Shown here: positions 8,711-18,955 of the stretch, piece after piece
Numbering within the stretch: position 1 is the stretch's first letter
Layout of the letters: every line of letters starts with the position of its first letter
From: a bacterium
GTDB taxonomy: Bacteria > Zhuqueibacterota > Zhuqueibacteria > Zhuqueibacterales > Zhuqueibacteraceae
Reading direction: 5' to 3'
Length of the DNA stretch: 64,000 bases
Assembly (NCBI GenBank): GCA_023150945.1
Contig: JAKLJX010000009.1
Location: forward strand, 124,001 to 188,000
Notes under the pieces: generated by a model
Database searches by the model: none
Seen by the model: the letters and a program-made list of their open reading frames with translations, nothing else
Told to the model about the DNA's origin: nothing
Made by a program: the position numbers and the translations under genes

Positions 8711-11700
8711 ATGCCTGCCTGTCAAAAGCTGAAAGCTGCATTGACTGTCCTTTTCTACTCGGCATTCCTTCTGCTGTTTGCGCCGCTCGTCGCGCAGGCG
8801 GACACCGGCAAGATCACCGGACGCATCACCGATGTTGAAACCGGTGAACCCCTGCCGGGCGCCAGCGTCGTCATCGAGAGCATCTGGCTGGACGGCAAAG
8901 AAGCCAGGCTCACTGACCTGCGCGGGGCGGCCAGCGATGCCAGCGGCTATTTCGTCATCTTGAATGTCCGCCCCGGCACTTACAGCCTCAAGGCGAGCAT
9001 GATCGGCTATACCGCCTTCACGCGCACCCAGGTGCGCGTCAGCATCGACCGCACGGTGACGCTGGATTTCGCCCTCAAAGCCACCACGCTGGAATCCGAG
9101 GAAGTCGTGGTGGTGGCCGAGCGCGAAGTCATCAAACCCGACGTGGCCGGCACGCAGGAAACCATTCTCTCGGCGCGCATCGCGGAGACGCCCGTGCTGC
9201 GGGTGGACGAGTTCGTGAACAAGATCAAAGGCGTGGAATTGGTGGCCACCAATGAAGGCCAGGGCCTCAGCATTCGCGGCGGCGGCATTCGCGAAACCGA
9301 TGTCTGGGTCGACGGCATCTCGGTGCGCGATCCGCGCTCGGAAAACTCCTATCTCTCGCTCAATTCCACCGCGGTGGAAGAGCTGCAAGTGCTCACTGGC
9401 GGCTTCGAGGCCAAATACGGCGGCCTGCGCTCGGGCCTGGTGAACGTCGTCACCAAAGAGGGGCAGCGCGACCGCTACCGCCTCTCTTTGAAGATGGATG
9501 CGGCGGCCGCCAACCAGCAGAAGTTCTACGGCACCAATCCCTGGAGCAATGATTCCTGGATCTATCGCGTCTTTGCCGACACCACCGCCAACGGCTATGC
9601 CTGGCGCGGCACGGTCGGCGACACCACCGTGCCGGAGGAGCTGCGCTATTTTCGCGGCTGGAAAAACAGATTCGAGGGTCGCAACAATTATGAAGCCATC
9701 GGCCTGGCGCGCAACGCGGCCATGACGGCGGAACAAAAACTGGAATTGTGGAAGCGGCAACATCCGCAATACAAATTCGGCGAGAACGCCGACGTGTACG
9801 TCGAAGGCACCGTCACCGGCCCGATACCCGGCGGCGGACTGCCGTGGGTGGGTTCCGTGCTCGGCAAATCGGTTTTTCTCGCCGGCTTCAAATACGAGAA
9901 TACCCAGTTTGCCTTTCCGCTCGGCCCGCGCGACAACTATCGCGATTGGAACGGACAGTTCAAGATCACCACGCAGATCAAATCCAACATGAAACTGTCC
10001 TTGAACAGCATGTACGCCAACATCAATACCCTCACCGCCGGCCGGCCCTCGACCTTCGGCGGCACACTGATCGACAACTCCAGCCGCTTCAATTTTCTCA
10101 GCAGCACGGAAGTCTCGGTGCGGCAGCAGGCGCGGCTGCTGGGCGGCTCGGACGGCTTCATTCAAATGTTCAACAAGAGCCGGCTGCAGTTCTATGATCA
10201 ACGCTATATCATCGGCGGCGTCAAGTTCACTCACACGTTTTCCCCCAAGGCTTTTTACAGCGTCGACCTGCAATTCAGCTATACCGACCATGAGTTGACG
10301 CCGTTCGTGCTCGACACCAGCAGCGCCGATGCCCACTTCAGGCTGGGCGATTACCGCGTGTTGAACGTGCCCAACGGCGGCACGCCCAACGGCTCCACCA
10401 ACTGGCTCACCGACATCACCAATCTCTTCTGGGTGTATGGCGGGCTGCAATCCGCGGACACCTCGCACTCCTGGGTGGCGAATCTGCGCGGCGACCTCAC
10501 CGCCCAACTCGGCCGGCATCATCAAGTCGAGGCCGGCTTCAACGTGAAATACAATTACCTCTCGGTCAACTCCGGCACCTGGCTGCAATCGGAAAAAAGC
10601 TGGACGCCCGACCTCTGGCAGTATTTCACCGCCAAGCCGCTGGAGATCGGCGCGTATGTGCAGGACAAGTTGGAATTCAAGGGCATGGTCGCCAACCTCG
10701 GCGTGCGCGCCGACTACTTCAATCCCCAAAAGCGCAGCTACCTCGTGCAGCATCCGCTCGATGAAGACTATGCCAACTTTTATAATCTCGTCTATCAATA
10801 CTTGCCGGGCAAATTCGGCTCGTGGGAACGCTGGGTGAAATTCCGCGAAATGTTGAGCCAGCCGACGGGCTGGCCGCTGGGCGAGAACAAGACCCAGCTC
10901 AAACTGGCGCCGCGCCTGGGCGTGTCGTTTCCGGTGACCACGCAGAGCAAGCTCTACTTCAACTACGGCCATTTCTACCAACGCCCCAATGTTCACTTTC
11001 TTTACAACCAGGCGGTGATGCCGGGCGCCACCAACGTGCCCTCGCCCGGTTTGGAAATGGCGCGCACCGTGGCGTATGAGTTCGGCTACGAGCAGAGCTT
11101 TTGGCAAAATTTCCTGTTCAATGTCACCTTCTATTACAAAGACGTGAAGAACGAGCCGCTCTCCCGTTCCTATGTCGATTACTGGGAAGAGCAGAGCGTG
11201 CAAACCTACGTGCCGGACTACTATCGCGACATCCGTGGCCTGGAGCTGCGGCTGGAGCGCCGCTTCGGCCGGTTCATCACGCTGTGGGGCAATTACGAGT
11301 ACATGCTGCAGACCACCGGCAGAACCGGTCTGGCCTATGTGTATGAGAACCGCCTGCGTGCCAACCAGGAAATCCGCGAGGCCAACATCTTCACCACTGA
11401 TCCGCTGCCGCGGGCGCAGGGCAATTTGAACCTGCACAGCCCGGCCCGCTGGGGACCCGATTTCTGGGGGATCAAACCGCTGAGCGACATTTATCTGAAT
11501 TTCTTCGTGGAATGGCGCAGCGGCGGCCGGGTGATTCTCAATCCGCTGGAGCCGGAGGCCCAGCAGAAGCGGATCGAGGTGGTGGATTATTCCAACGTCG
11601 ATCTGCGCGCCTCCAAGCAATTCCGCTTTGCGGCGACCAGCATGGAGTTGGTGCTCACCGTACAGAACCTGCTTGATCAAAAACGCTTGACCTGGGAAAA

Positions 11701-11884
11701 CATGACCACCGCCCAGTATGACCGCTACAAGGAATCCCTGCATCTGCCCTTCGAGAGCGGCTCGCAGCAAGGCAACGACAAGCTGGGCGAATGGGACAAG
11801 CCCCACCTCAACGTGGGCTGGTTCACCGCGCCGCTGTTCTTGAATCCCCGGCGCGTGTTGCTGGGGGTGAGGATCAACATGTGA
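8711..11884 (+). CDS. TonB-dependent receptor (first triad)
   Basis: A 1057-residue outer membrane receptor. A signal peptide ends near LVAQA. Residues about 33-130 are a carboxypeptidase-regulatory-like domain (GKITGRITDVETGEPLPGAS), followed by a plug with NKIKGVELV and LSIRGGGIRETDVWVDG, then a long beta-barrel. This layout is that of SusC-like receptors that import oligosaccharides or other large ligands using TonB energy. GAGGAGGG precedes the ATG at 8711, which fixes the start over a longer open frame. The protein ends in V-R-I-N-M rather than the usual aromatic residue. Downstream come a subtilase, a large exported protein and a PorV-like protein; no SusD gene is seen. The ligand is inferred to be a glucan product because a GH9 enzyme closes the cluster. 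Confidence 0.9.
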   Translation: MPACQKLKAALTVLFYSAFLLLFAPLVAQADTGKITGRITDVETGEPLPGASVVIESIWLDGKEARLTDLRGAASDASGYFVILNVRPGTYSLKASMIGYTAFTRTQVRVSIDRTVTLDFALKATTLESEEVVVVAEREVIKPDVAGTQETILSARIAETPVLRVDEFVNKIKGVELVATNEGQGLSIRGGGIRETDVWVDGISVRDPRSENSYLSLNSTAVEELQVLTGGFEAKYGGLRSGLVNVVTKEGQRDRYRLSLKMDAAAANQQKFYGTNPWSNDSWIYRVFADTTANGYAWRGTVGDTTVPEELRYFRGWKNRFEGRNNYEAIGLARNAAMTAEQKLELWKRQHPQYKFGENADVYVEGTVTGPIPGGGLPWVGSVLGKSVFLAGFKYENTQFAFPLGPRDNYRDWNGQFKITTQIKSNMKLSLNSMYANINTLTAGRPSTFGGTLIDNSSRFNFLSSTEVSVRQQARLLGGSDGFIQMFNKSRLQFYDQRYIIGGVKFTHTFSPKAFYSVDLQFSYTDHELTPFVLDTSSADAHFRLGDYRVLNVPNGGTPNGSTNWLTDITNLFWVYGGLQSADTSHSWVANLRGDLTAQLGRHHQVEAGFNVKYNYLSVNSGTWLQSEKSWTPDLWQYFTAKPLEIGAYVQDKLEFKGMVANLGVRADYFNPQKRSYLVQHPLDEDYANFYNLVYQYLPGKFGSWERWVKFREMLSQPTGWPLGENKTQLKLAPRLGVSFPVTTQSKLYFNYGHFYQRPNVHFLYNQAVMPGATNVPSPGLEMARTVAYEFGYEQSFWQNFLFNVTFYYKDVKNEPLSRSYVDYWEEQSVQTYVPDYYRDIRGLELRLERRFGRFITLWGNYEYMLQTTGRTGLAYVYENRLRANQEIREANIFTTDPLPRAQGNLNLHSPARWGPDFWGIKPLSDIYLNFFVEWRSGGRVILNPLEPEAQQKRIEVVDYSNVDLRASKQFRFAATSMELVLTVQNLLDQKRLTWENMTTAQYDRYKESLHLPFESGSQQGNDKLGEWDKPHLNVGWFTAPLFLNPRRVLLGVRINM

Positions 11885-11910
11885 GGTCAGCAATTCACAG
11901 AGGAGGCATC

Positions 11911-14900
11911 ATGAAGATCTTTTCCGTCAGATTGGCTGTAATTCTCCTCGTTATTCTGAACCTGACTCGCGCTTCTGGACAAACCGTGCCAGAAAAGTTT
12001 CTCTGGTTGAATGGCAACACACTCGACTCTCGTGTGCATGAAAAAGTCCATATGCTTGAGAAGAAGGAAGGGCATGTCTATTTCACTACTTCCACACGAG
12101 AGAATGAGATTCAGGTGCATGATATCGATTTGACGGAAATGATTAGTGTGATTGTCGAGTTCAAAACCACCCCCCTGTTTCTGCAAAAGAAGCAACGGTC
12201 CACGGCGGAATCATCGGCGACAGATTTTGAATCTCTTTTCGTGCGTTTCTCCCAGGAATTGCGGACAATCCATAGCGGCCTGCTGCGGCGGATCTCCGTG
12301 AACTTGAGCCAACCCCGAATACAACGAAAGTTCTACAAGGCCCTCACAGGCGTCAGTGTGATAGTTCCACGAGCGGCCATACCAGAGTTGCTGAAATTGA
12401 ATTATGTGAAGAAAATCCACCTCGACAAGCAAATGCAGGCGTTTCTGGAAGATACCGTTCCGCTCATCCGCGCGGATTCTGTTTGGCAGGAATTTGGCAC
12501 GCAAGGCGACAGCATCGTGGTCGGAATTCTGGATACCGGGATCGATTACCATCATTCGGCGCTCGGCGGTGGCTTTGGACCAGGCCACAAAATCATCGGT
12601 GGTTATGATTTGGTCAATGACGACGGCGATCCGATGGATGACAATGGCCATGGGACCGCGGTTGCTGGCATCGTGGCCGCCAACAGTGACATGCTGAAGG
12701 GTGTGGCGCCCGGAGCCTGGCTGATGGCATTCAAAGTGCTTAACGCCGATGGGCTTGGTACGGAATCAGATGTCATAGCTGGAATCGAGCGTGCCCTCGA
12801 TCCCAACGATGATGACGATTTTTCTGACAAGGTCGATGTCGTCAACATGAGCCTGGGCGGGCGCGGCAATCCCGATGATGCCATTTCTACTGCCGTAGAT
12901 AATGCCGTCAAACTTGGAGTTGTCTTCTGTGTTGCCGCCGGCAATAGCTACGAATACAACACCATCGCCAGTCCAGGCACTGCTCGATTGGCGATTACAG
13001 TAGGCGCGACTACCAAAACTGATCAAATCGCAGCGTTCAGTTCCAAGGGTCCCACATTGGTGACTCATGCCATCAAACCGGATGTCGTTGCGCCAGGCGT
13101 TGATGTCAATACGACAACCACGGGCGGCGGCACCAAGGCAGTCAACGGTACTTCGGTGGCTACTCCTCATGTTGCCGGTGTCTGTGCCTTGCTGAAAAAG
13201 ATTCATCCAGATTGGCACCCGGACAAGGCCAAATCTGCGCTCATGACCACAGCAGTTGACGTTCGCGCTCATGTCATGGCGCAAGGAGCCGGCCGCATCG
13301 ACGCGCTGGCGGCAGCGAGAGCAAAGGTTTTTGCCGTGCCTCCTCACCTTAGTTTCGGGCTTGATGATGTTGGGTACGATAATTGGACGGTGTCGGATAC
13401 AATCACCATTTTCAATCAATCGCCAGAAGATCAAGAGTTCGCCGTATCCGTGACTGGCCTGCGCCCTGGCATTTTGCTGGAAGCTTCGTCCTCGCGTTTC
13501 CGAATACCTTCCGGAGATTCGCAGCAGGTCGTTCTCACACTCATGGTTGAAAACGACCGGGTGCCTTACCTCCAACGCGAGCCACTGGCCTATGCTGGGA
13601 CCGTCTTTGTCAATGGCTCAACTGACACCCTGCGTTTGCCGTGGGCGTTTGTAAAGTCATCCAAGATCTTGTTCACGTTCGACGAGCCCTTTGACTATCT
13701 CGTTCTCGCCAGTAAAGACATTAGCCATCTCTTGACGTACAATCCAAATAGATCTCCCGAAATCTTCACAGCCCCAGGAATCTACGATTTGGTTGCCGTA
13801 TTTGGCCTGCCCGATAGTGTGAAGATTGTCATCCAAGAAAACCTTGCCATTTCAGGATTCATGAATGTGGAGGTGAATTCGGCTGAAGCCAAACATCGCA
13901 TTGACTTTCAAGGTGTTGATCCAATGGGGCGGTTGCTTTTTGCCCTTCCCGCGGCAGATTATAGGGTCAACTATTGTGTCACCTTTCCAGATTCCTCAGC
14001 CAATGCCTTTACATATGGCAGTATCAAAACTGATCATCTCTTTGTCTCGGACTTTTCCAACCGCTTTGTAATTGTAACAGGGCAGTTCCAACGCGATTCA
14101 CAGCCGCTCGAGAACATTCATGTTGTTCAGTTCCCGCCGCTGATTGGGGCTGATCGCGATATGGTATTCTCGAATTCACCGAGTGATTTCACTCTACAAC
14201 GTCTCAACATCAAGTTCCCACCAAGGACGCTGGATCCAACACTGTATGTCTTGTATCTGACGAGAATCTTCCGTCGCGGTGGGTACGCCTATTTCGGCGG
14301 TGCAGCCGGCGAGCATACTTTTGGCCAGGATGAATGGACCGGCAATCTGTACCTCACGCCAGATGCTCATGAAGACTATGGCACAACCGTGATGCTCAGT
14401 GCTTATGATCAAAAGCGTGTTGCCGGCAATCTCTTCTCAGGCATGTGGATAGAAACGGATCCGCTGGTGTTTCAGGGCGACAGCTTGGGAAACTACATGG
14501 GTATCGATCCTTGGGCAGCAGTCTATTTCTCACCCAACCAGGGTGAGATGACCTACGGCATGTCCCCCATCCACACTGATGGCTTTCTCAACAACAATTT
14601 CTATGGCCAGTCAAACATTGCTGCGTTTCCGAAGTTCTATGGGCCGCTAAACGAAAGAAGATTCTCGGACATTTATCGATCAACCTACACGATCTTCAAC
14701 AGCCGAAATATTCTGGTCGCCTCCGATACGCTTAGCAAATTCAGCCCCATCAATGTCCCCCCAGGCCCGTATCGCCTCGAAGTCAGCAATAGAAACTACT
14801 ATGTCGAAAACCTGCGTGGCACAGCGAGCTTGATCTCCAAGTTTGACCTTTCCCAAAAAGATGCCAACCCGCCGCTATTCACTTCATTGCGCGTTTTAGA

Positions 14901-15642
14901 CAGTGAAGGCAAGGCTACCTCCAAGCTCCAACCAGGCAAGGTGGCATCACTGGTTTATTCTGCTGCCGATTTTGTTACGAGCCGGAGGGATCAGCAGGAT
15001 ATCATGCTTTACAAGGCCATCCCCACCGACTCGACTCGCCTCTGGTATAGAGAATTCGGAACAACCGATTGGCACGAAATGGCGATCCACCACACTCTGG
15101 AGGATTCAAGTAACGCGGGTGTTCAACCGCTACTCCAGCAGCTCCTGGCATTGAGTATCATCGGCTTCCCGGCAGGAAAATTCTTCAAGGCTGATTTCGC
15201 GAATCTTGCCGGCCTCGATTCGGCGGCAATCGACATTCGGATTGAAATACGAGATCAAAGCGGCAATGCGTCGATTTGGACGCTGGAACCTGCCTTCGCG
15301 ATCGGCGACTTCGCCACGAGCGTGAACCTTGAATCGGAAACAGCAACACAGCCCGCACTGCCCCGTAGGTTTGCACTTTATCCGAGCTATCCCAATCCAT
15401 TCAACCCGAGCACTATCATTACCTTCGATTTGCCCGGCACCGAACGAGTCACAATTAAAATCTATGATGCGCTCGGCCGGGAGGTCAAATCGTTGCTGGA
15501 TGAGACGCGCAAACCCGGGCGATATCGAATCGCTTGGAACGGCTTGACGAATAGAAAAACGCTCGCAGCTTCGGGCGTTTACATATGCCAGATCAGAGCT
15601 GGGCAATGGAAAGCAAGTCAGAAACTACTTCTGCTGCGATAG
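11911..15642 (+). CDS. Subtilisin-like (S8) protease with type IX-like sorting tail
   Basis: A 1243-residue secreted protease. The S8 triad is intact: Asp208 in GILDTGIDY, His247 in DDNGHGTAVAG and Ser415 in NGTSVATPHVAG, with VNMSLGG and AAGNS also present. The region between about residues 450 and 1150 is beta-rich with no recognised domain. The C-terminal 90 residues hold SYPNPFNPSTIITFDLPG and end in KLLLLR, the sorting module of type IX-like secretion. AGAGGAGG precedes the ATG at 11911. Sampled lines are near 45% G+C, against about 63% in the next gene, and the codons look unlike the neighbours. This suggests recent acquisition or insertion between the receptor and its exported partner. 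The role could be processing of surface proteins. Confidence 0.9.
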   Translation: MKIFSVRLAVILLVILNLTRASGQTVPEKFLWLNGNTLDSRVHEKVHMLEKKEGHVYFTTSTRENEIQVHDIDLTEMISVIVEFKTTPLFLQKKQRSTAESSATDFESLFVRFSQELRTIHSGLLRRISVNLSQPRIQRKFYKALTGVSVIVPRAAIPELLKLNYVKKIHLDKQMQAFLEDTVPLIRADSVWQEFGTQGDSIVVGILDTGIDYHHSALGGGFGPGHKIIGGYDLVNDDGDPMDDNGHGTAVAGIVAANSDMLKGVAPGAWLMAFKVLNADGLGTESDVIAGIERALDPNDDDDFSDKVDVVNMSLGGRGNPDDAISTAVDNAVKLGVVFCVAAGNSYEYNTIASPGTARLAITVGATTKTDQIAAFSSKGPTLVTHAIKPDVVAPGVDVNTTTTGGGTKAVNGTSVATPHVAGVCALLKKIHPDWHPDKAKSALMTTAVDVRAHVMAQGAGRIDALAAARAKVFAVPPHLSFGLDDVGYDNWTVSDTITIFNQSPEDQEFAVSVTGLRPGILLEASSSRFRIPSGDSQQVVLTLMVENDRVPYLQREPLAYAGTVFVNGSTDTLRLPWAFVKSSKILFTFDEPFDYLVLASKDISHLLTYNPNRSPEIFTAPGIYDLVAVFGLPDSVKIVIQENLAISGFMNVEVNSAEAKHRIDFQGVDPMGRLLFALPAADYRVNYCVTFPDSSANAFTYGSIKTDHLFVSDFSNRFVIVTGQFQRDSQPLENIHVVQFPPLIGADRDMVFSNSPSDFTLQRLNIKFPPRTLDPTLYVLYLTRIFRRGGYAYFGGAAGEHTFGQDEWTGNLYLTPDAHEDYGTTVMLSAYDQKRVAGNLFSGMWIETDPLVFQGDSLGNYMGIDPWAAVYFSPNQGEMTYGMSPIHTDGFLNNNFYGQSNIAAFPKFYGPLNERRFSDIYRSTYTIFNSRNILVASDTLSKFSPINVPPGPYRLEVSNRNYYVENLRGTASLISKFDLSQKDANPPLFTSLRVLDSEGKATSKLQPGKVASLVYSAADFVTSRRDQQDIMLYKAIPTDSTRLWYREFGTTDWHEMAIHHTLEDSSNAGVQPLLQQLLALSIIGFPAGKFFKADFANLAGLDSAAIDIRIEIRDQSGNASIWTLEPAFAIGDFATSVNLESETATQPALPRRFALYPSYPNPFNPSTIITFDLPGTERVTIKIYDALGREVKSLLDETRKPGRYRIAWNGLTNRKTLAASGVYICQIRAGQWKASQKLLLLR

Positions 15643-15689
15643 AAAACTTATCGCAAATTGAACTCAACGAGCGCAGAGGAGAACAGGCT

Positions 15690-17795
15690 ATGCATCTCAA
15701 AACAAGAGCCTTGGTTGCCGTGCTTGGTTTGATCATCATTTGGCCGCTCGGTTTGCTGCGAGCGCAAAAGAACTACAACGGCCCGCCGCTGCTCATCGAC
15801 GTCAACGCCATCAAGCTCGAGATGAAAAAGCTCAATGGCGAAGGCCAGTTCACCACGCAGTACAGTTGGATGCTCACCGGCACTGGTCCGGAAAAAACCG
15901 AAATTTTCTACGCGCCCGCGGACGCGTGGCATGCGCAGATGCTCTATCAAATCTTCAACCCCGTGTGCCTGGATGATTACGGCGTGATCGATCATCTGGG
16001 AACGCGCAAAATCATCCCCACGCCCTTCGTGAGTACGGGCATCAATGACTTCTCGCAGGAAATCCGGCGCTACCGGCCGCCTTACGTCACCGTCGATGGC
16101 GTGCCGCAATACCGCGAGTACCGCTGGCAGACTGACCCAAAACTGAAGAGCGACATCGCCGCGGTGTGGGAGGACATTCTGCCCTATTGGGGCATGCGCT
16201 GCCACGTCGAGCTTTATGCCTTCAGCAATCCCAATCATCAGGATTACATCATCTGGAAGGGCACTTACAAATTCACCGGCGAGACGCGGCGGCCCATCGA
16301 GAATCCCACCTCGAAAGATTTCTTTCCCGATCAAACCGTCCGCTTGTGGTGGCCGGTCTCTTTCAGCTTCGGCCCCTCCAAGGCCGGCGAGTATGAAGTG
16401 CTGCGCAGTTTCTCCTTCGAAGGCGAGGATGATCTCGACAGTTGGTTTGCGCGCCCCTCCGAGCTGGTGAACGGACAGCCGCGCGACTCGCTGTTTGTGG
16501 CCTATTATTGGGATTCGAAGTTCACCGGCGCCTCGGCCTATCCCAACGGCAGTGTGGACGACAGCGGCGATCCCAACCGCACCAACGGCCATCTCATGTC
16601 CCCGCAGATTCCCGGCTTCACGTTGCTCTACGCCTCCAAATCCGCCAGCGACTTGAGCGATGACGCCAGCCAGCCCTATGCCATGCCGCATGCGGAAATC
16701 GTGGCGGATCTCTGGGGCCGCCGTGACTTCGGCTTGCGCGACACTTATCTCGGCCGCGACAGCCGCGGCCGCTTTCCGCGCGACATCATCACCCAAGGCT
16801 GGTCCACCACCCCGCGCAAAGGCCCGATGCGCTTCATCACCGTCGGCCCTTACGAGCTCACCAAAGACGCCGCCACGGCGCGCACGGATTCCTTTACTGT
16901 TGTCTATGCCCTCGGCGTGGGCTCCCTCTCCTGGGAAGCCGCCGACAGCATCGGCAAAGCCTGGTTTCAGAAGCGGATTACCGACCAACAAAAAAACCAA
17001 TGGATTCTCACCGGCCGCGATTCGCTGTTCAAAACGCTCGATCGCGCCTATTGGGCCTGGAATCGTGGCTTGGACATTCCCGATCCGCCGCCGCCCCCGG
17101 ACGTGACCGTGACCAGTGATGCCGACCGCGTCATCGTGTCGTGGTCCTATCCTGATCCTGCTTACTTCAAAGATCCGGACACCGGCCAGGATGATTGGTA
17201 TGCCTGGCGGGTGTATCGCAAGAAAGGCGCAGCGTTCGTCAATGATCCGCTCGACAAAGCCAGCGGCGAACGCTGGCAGTTGATCCGCCAAACCACCAAC
17301 CGCGGCGAAACCAGCTTTGTCGATGCCGGCGTTACGCGCGGCGTGAGCTACTACTACGCCGTGACCGCGCTGGACAACGGCACGCAAAACCAAGACGGCC
17401 TGTTTCCCGGCCAAAAGCTGGAAAGCTCACGCTACGCCAATCGTTCCGAGCTGCCGGCAATTCCCTTCAAAGCCGGGCTGGCGGAATCCGACAAAGTGCG
17501 CGTGGTGCCCAATCCCGCGACCATCAGGGCCGGCGGGCTGGGCTTTCCGGGCAATCCCGATCGCATCGTCTTCGCCCGGCTGCCCTACAAGTGCAAGCTC
17601 ACGGTGTTCACCGAGGGCGGCGACAGCATCGCTACGATCGATCACATCGGCACGGACCAGGAAATCTGGAATCAGCGTACCGATGCCAACCAAAACGTCA
17701 GCAGCGGCATCTACATTCTCGCGGTGACCAATGCCGAAGATGTAAACGGCAAGTCTCTGCCTGATCAATTCGTGAAATTCGTGCTGGTGCGATAA
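15690..17795 (+). CDS. Large exported protein with Fn3-like region (first triad)
   Basis: A 701-residue exported protein with signal sequence LVAVLGLIIIWPLGLLRAQ. I know no named family. Residues about 460-590 look like a fibronectin type III domain (RVIVSWSYPDPAYF, then TSFVDAGVTRGVSYYYAVTA). The C-terminus carries VRVVPNPATI, RIVFARLPYKCKLTVF and a final SSGIYILAVTN, a variant of the sorting module. The 1149-residue protein at 42075-45524 has the same late layout (IRVVPNPYVM, RLLFTHLPAQCTIKIF), and both are followed by a PorV-like gene and sit in a receptor cluster, so they are probably paralogues or functional equivalents. AGAGGAG precedes the ATG at 15690. A role as the surface partner of the receptor, in the place of SusD, is inference. 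Confidence 0.7.
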   Translation: MHLKTRALVAVLGLIIIWPLGLLRAQKNYNGPPLLIDVNAIKLEMKKLNGEGQFTTQYSWMLTGTGPEKTEIFYAPADAWHAQMLYQIFNPVCLDDYGVIDHLGTRKIIPTPFVSTGINDFSQEIRRYRPPYVTVDGVPQYREYRWQTDPKLKSDIAAVWEDILPYWGMRCHVELYAFSNPNHQDYIIWKGTYKFTGETRRPIENPTSKDFFPDQTVRLWWPVSFSFGPSKAGEYEVLRSFSFEGEDDLDSWFARPSELVNGQPRDSLFVAYYWDSKFTGASAYPNGSVDDSGDPNRTNGHLMSPQIPGFTLLYASKSASDLSDDASQPYAMPHAEIVADLWGRRDFGLRDTYLGRDSRGRFPRDIITQGWSTTPRKGPMRFITVGPYELTKDAATARTDSFTVVYALGVGSLSWEAADSIGKAWFQKRITDQQKNQWILTGRDSLFKTLDRAYWAWNRGLDIPDPPPPPDVTVTSDADRVIVSWSYPDPAYFKDPDTGQDDWYAWRVYRKKGAAFVNDPLDKASGERWQLIRQTTNRGETSFVDAGVTRGVSYYYAVTALDNGTQNQDGLFPGQKLESSRYANRSELPAIPFKAGLAESDKVRVVPNPATIRAGGLGFPGNPDRIVFARLPYKCKLTVFTEGGDSIATIDHIGTDQEIWNQRTDANQNVSSGIYILAVTNAEDVNGKSLPDQFVKFVLVR

Positions 17796-17917
17796 AACGG
17801 CAGCGCGGACTTGCTGGTCCGCTGCGCGAAAATTCGAGCAAACGAAGACTTTCTTGTCTTTTACCCGCGAGGTTGCCGTGGGTGCACAGCCCACCCTCCC
17901 TTGGATAGGAGCAAGCC

Positions 17918-18940
17918 ATGAGACTCGGCAAAACAGTTTTACTCGCCACCCTGTTGCTCGGGCTCGGCGCTGTGCCGGCTTCGAGTCAAATCGTCAAGAA
18001 GGGCCAGGTCGGATTCCGCTTTTTGGAGAATCCCGTCTCCGCGGAGGCGGTGGGCCGCGGCGGCCTGGGCGTGGCCATGTTTCGCAACGCCAACGCCGTG
18101 TTCTGGAATCCCGGCGCGTTGAGCTGGTTCGCGGGCCGGCTGGATTTCAACGTCAATCACACCAACGGCATTGCCGACATCAATCACACCTCGGCGGTGG
18201 GCGCCTACCATTGGAACGGCGTCGGCTTCTTTGCGCTTGATCTGATCACCATGGATTACGGCGATTTCTACGGCACCCGGCGCGCCAACAACGACCAGGG
18301 CTTCGAGGACACCGGCACCTTTTCCCCCAATGCCTGGGCGCTCGGCCTCACCTTTTCGCAAAAGGTCAGCGACCGCTTCTCCTATGGTGTTCATCTCAAA
18401 TATGCCCGCCAGGATTTGGGCGACGCCTGGATCGCCACCGCCGGCAAGGATGTCAACGATCCCGGTCTCGCGATCGCACAACGTTCCTACGCGCAAGGCG
18501 AGGCGGCGCTGGATATCGGCGCGATTTACGACTTTCTCTATCATGGCGTGCGCTTCGGCGCGGTCATCCAAAACATCTCGCGCGAGGTGCGCTACGAAGA
18601 GGAAAAATTCCCGCTGCCCTTTGCCGTCAGCTTCAGCCTGACGGTCGATCCCTGGTCAGTCTTCCGGCCGGAGGACAAGAACAACTCCCTGGTGATCGGG
18701 TTCGAATCGCGGCATCCGCGCGATTTCAAAGAGAAGATCAAAGTCGGTGCGGAATACCAAACCCGCAGGATGTTTCGCCTGCGTGCGGGCTATGCCGACA
18801 ATTATGATGAGAGAGGATTGACCGCCGGCCTGGGCGTGAACACCAGCATGAGCAACACCGATTTCCGCCTGGATTATGCCTATCAAGATTTCGGCATCTT
18901 CGGCGGCGTGCATTTGTTTTCCTTCGGTGTCACCTATTGA
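17918..18940 (+). CDS. PorV/UPF0164-type outer membrane protein (first triad)
   Basis: A 340-residue protein with signal sequence ending near ASSQ. The mature part looks like a beta-barrel of the PorV/PorQ (UPF0164, FadL-like) group: the opening AEAVGRGGLGVAMFRNANAVFWNPGAL is the family signature, and the protein ends in a barrel-like strand, LFSFGVTY. In type IX secretion PorV carries cargo from the translocon to the attachment machinery. GGATAGGAG precedes the ATG. It lies 122 bases after the large exported protein and 15 bases before a GH9 gene, so it is likely co-expressed with both. A paralogue at 40953-42026 occupies the same place in the second triad, which suggests a dedicated rather than housekeeping role. 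Confidence 0.82.
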   Translation: MRLGKTVLLATLLLGLGAVPASSQIVKKGQVGFRFLENPVSAEAVGRGGLGVAMFRNANAVFWNPGALSWFAGRLDFNVNHTNGIADINHTSAVGAYHWNGVGFFALDLITMDYGDFYGTRRANNDQGFEDTGTFSPNAWALGLTFSQKVSDRFSYGVHLKYARQDLGDAWIATAGKDVNDPGLAIAQRSYAQGEAALDIGAIYDFLYHGVRFGAVIQNISREVRYEEEKFPLPFAVSFSLTVDPWSVFRPEDKNNSLVIGFESRHPRDFKEKIKVGAEYQTRRMFRLRAGYADNYDERGLTAGLGVNTSMSNTDFRLDYAYQDFGIFGGVHLFSFGVTY

Positions 18941-18955
18941 TGAAAGCGAGCGAGG

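Noticed and set aside
8558-11893. An 1111-codon open frame on the minus strand opposite the receptor gene
   Set aside because: It mirrors the receptor coding frame, has low-complexity His/Gly/Val-rich sequence, no ribosome site and no domain. Long antisense frames are a by-product of strong codon bias in G+C-rich DNA.
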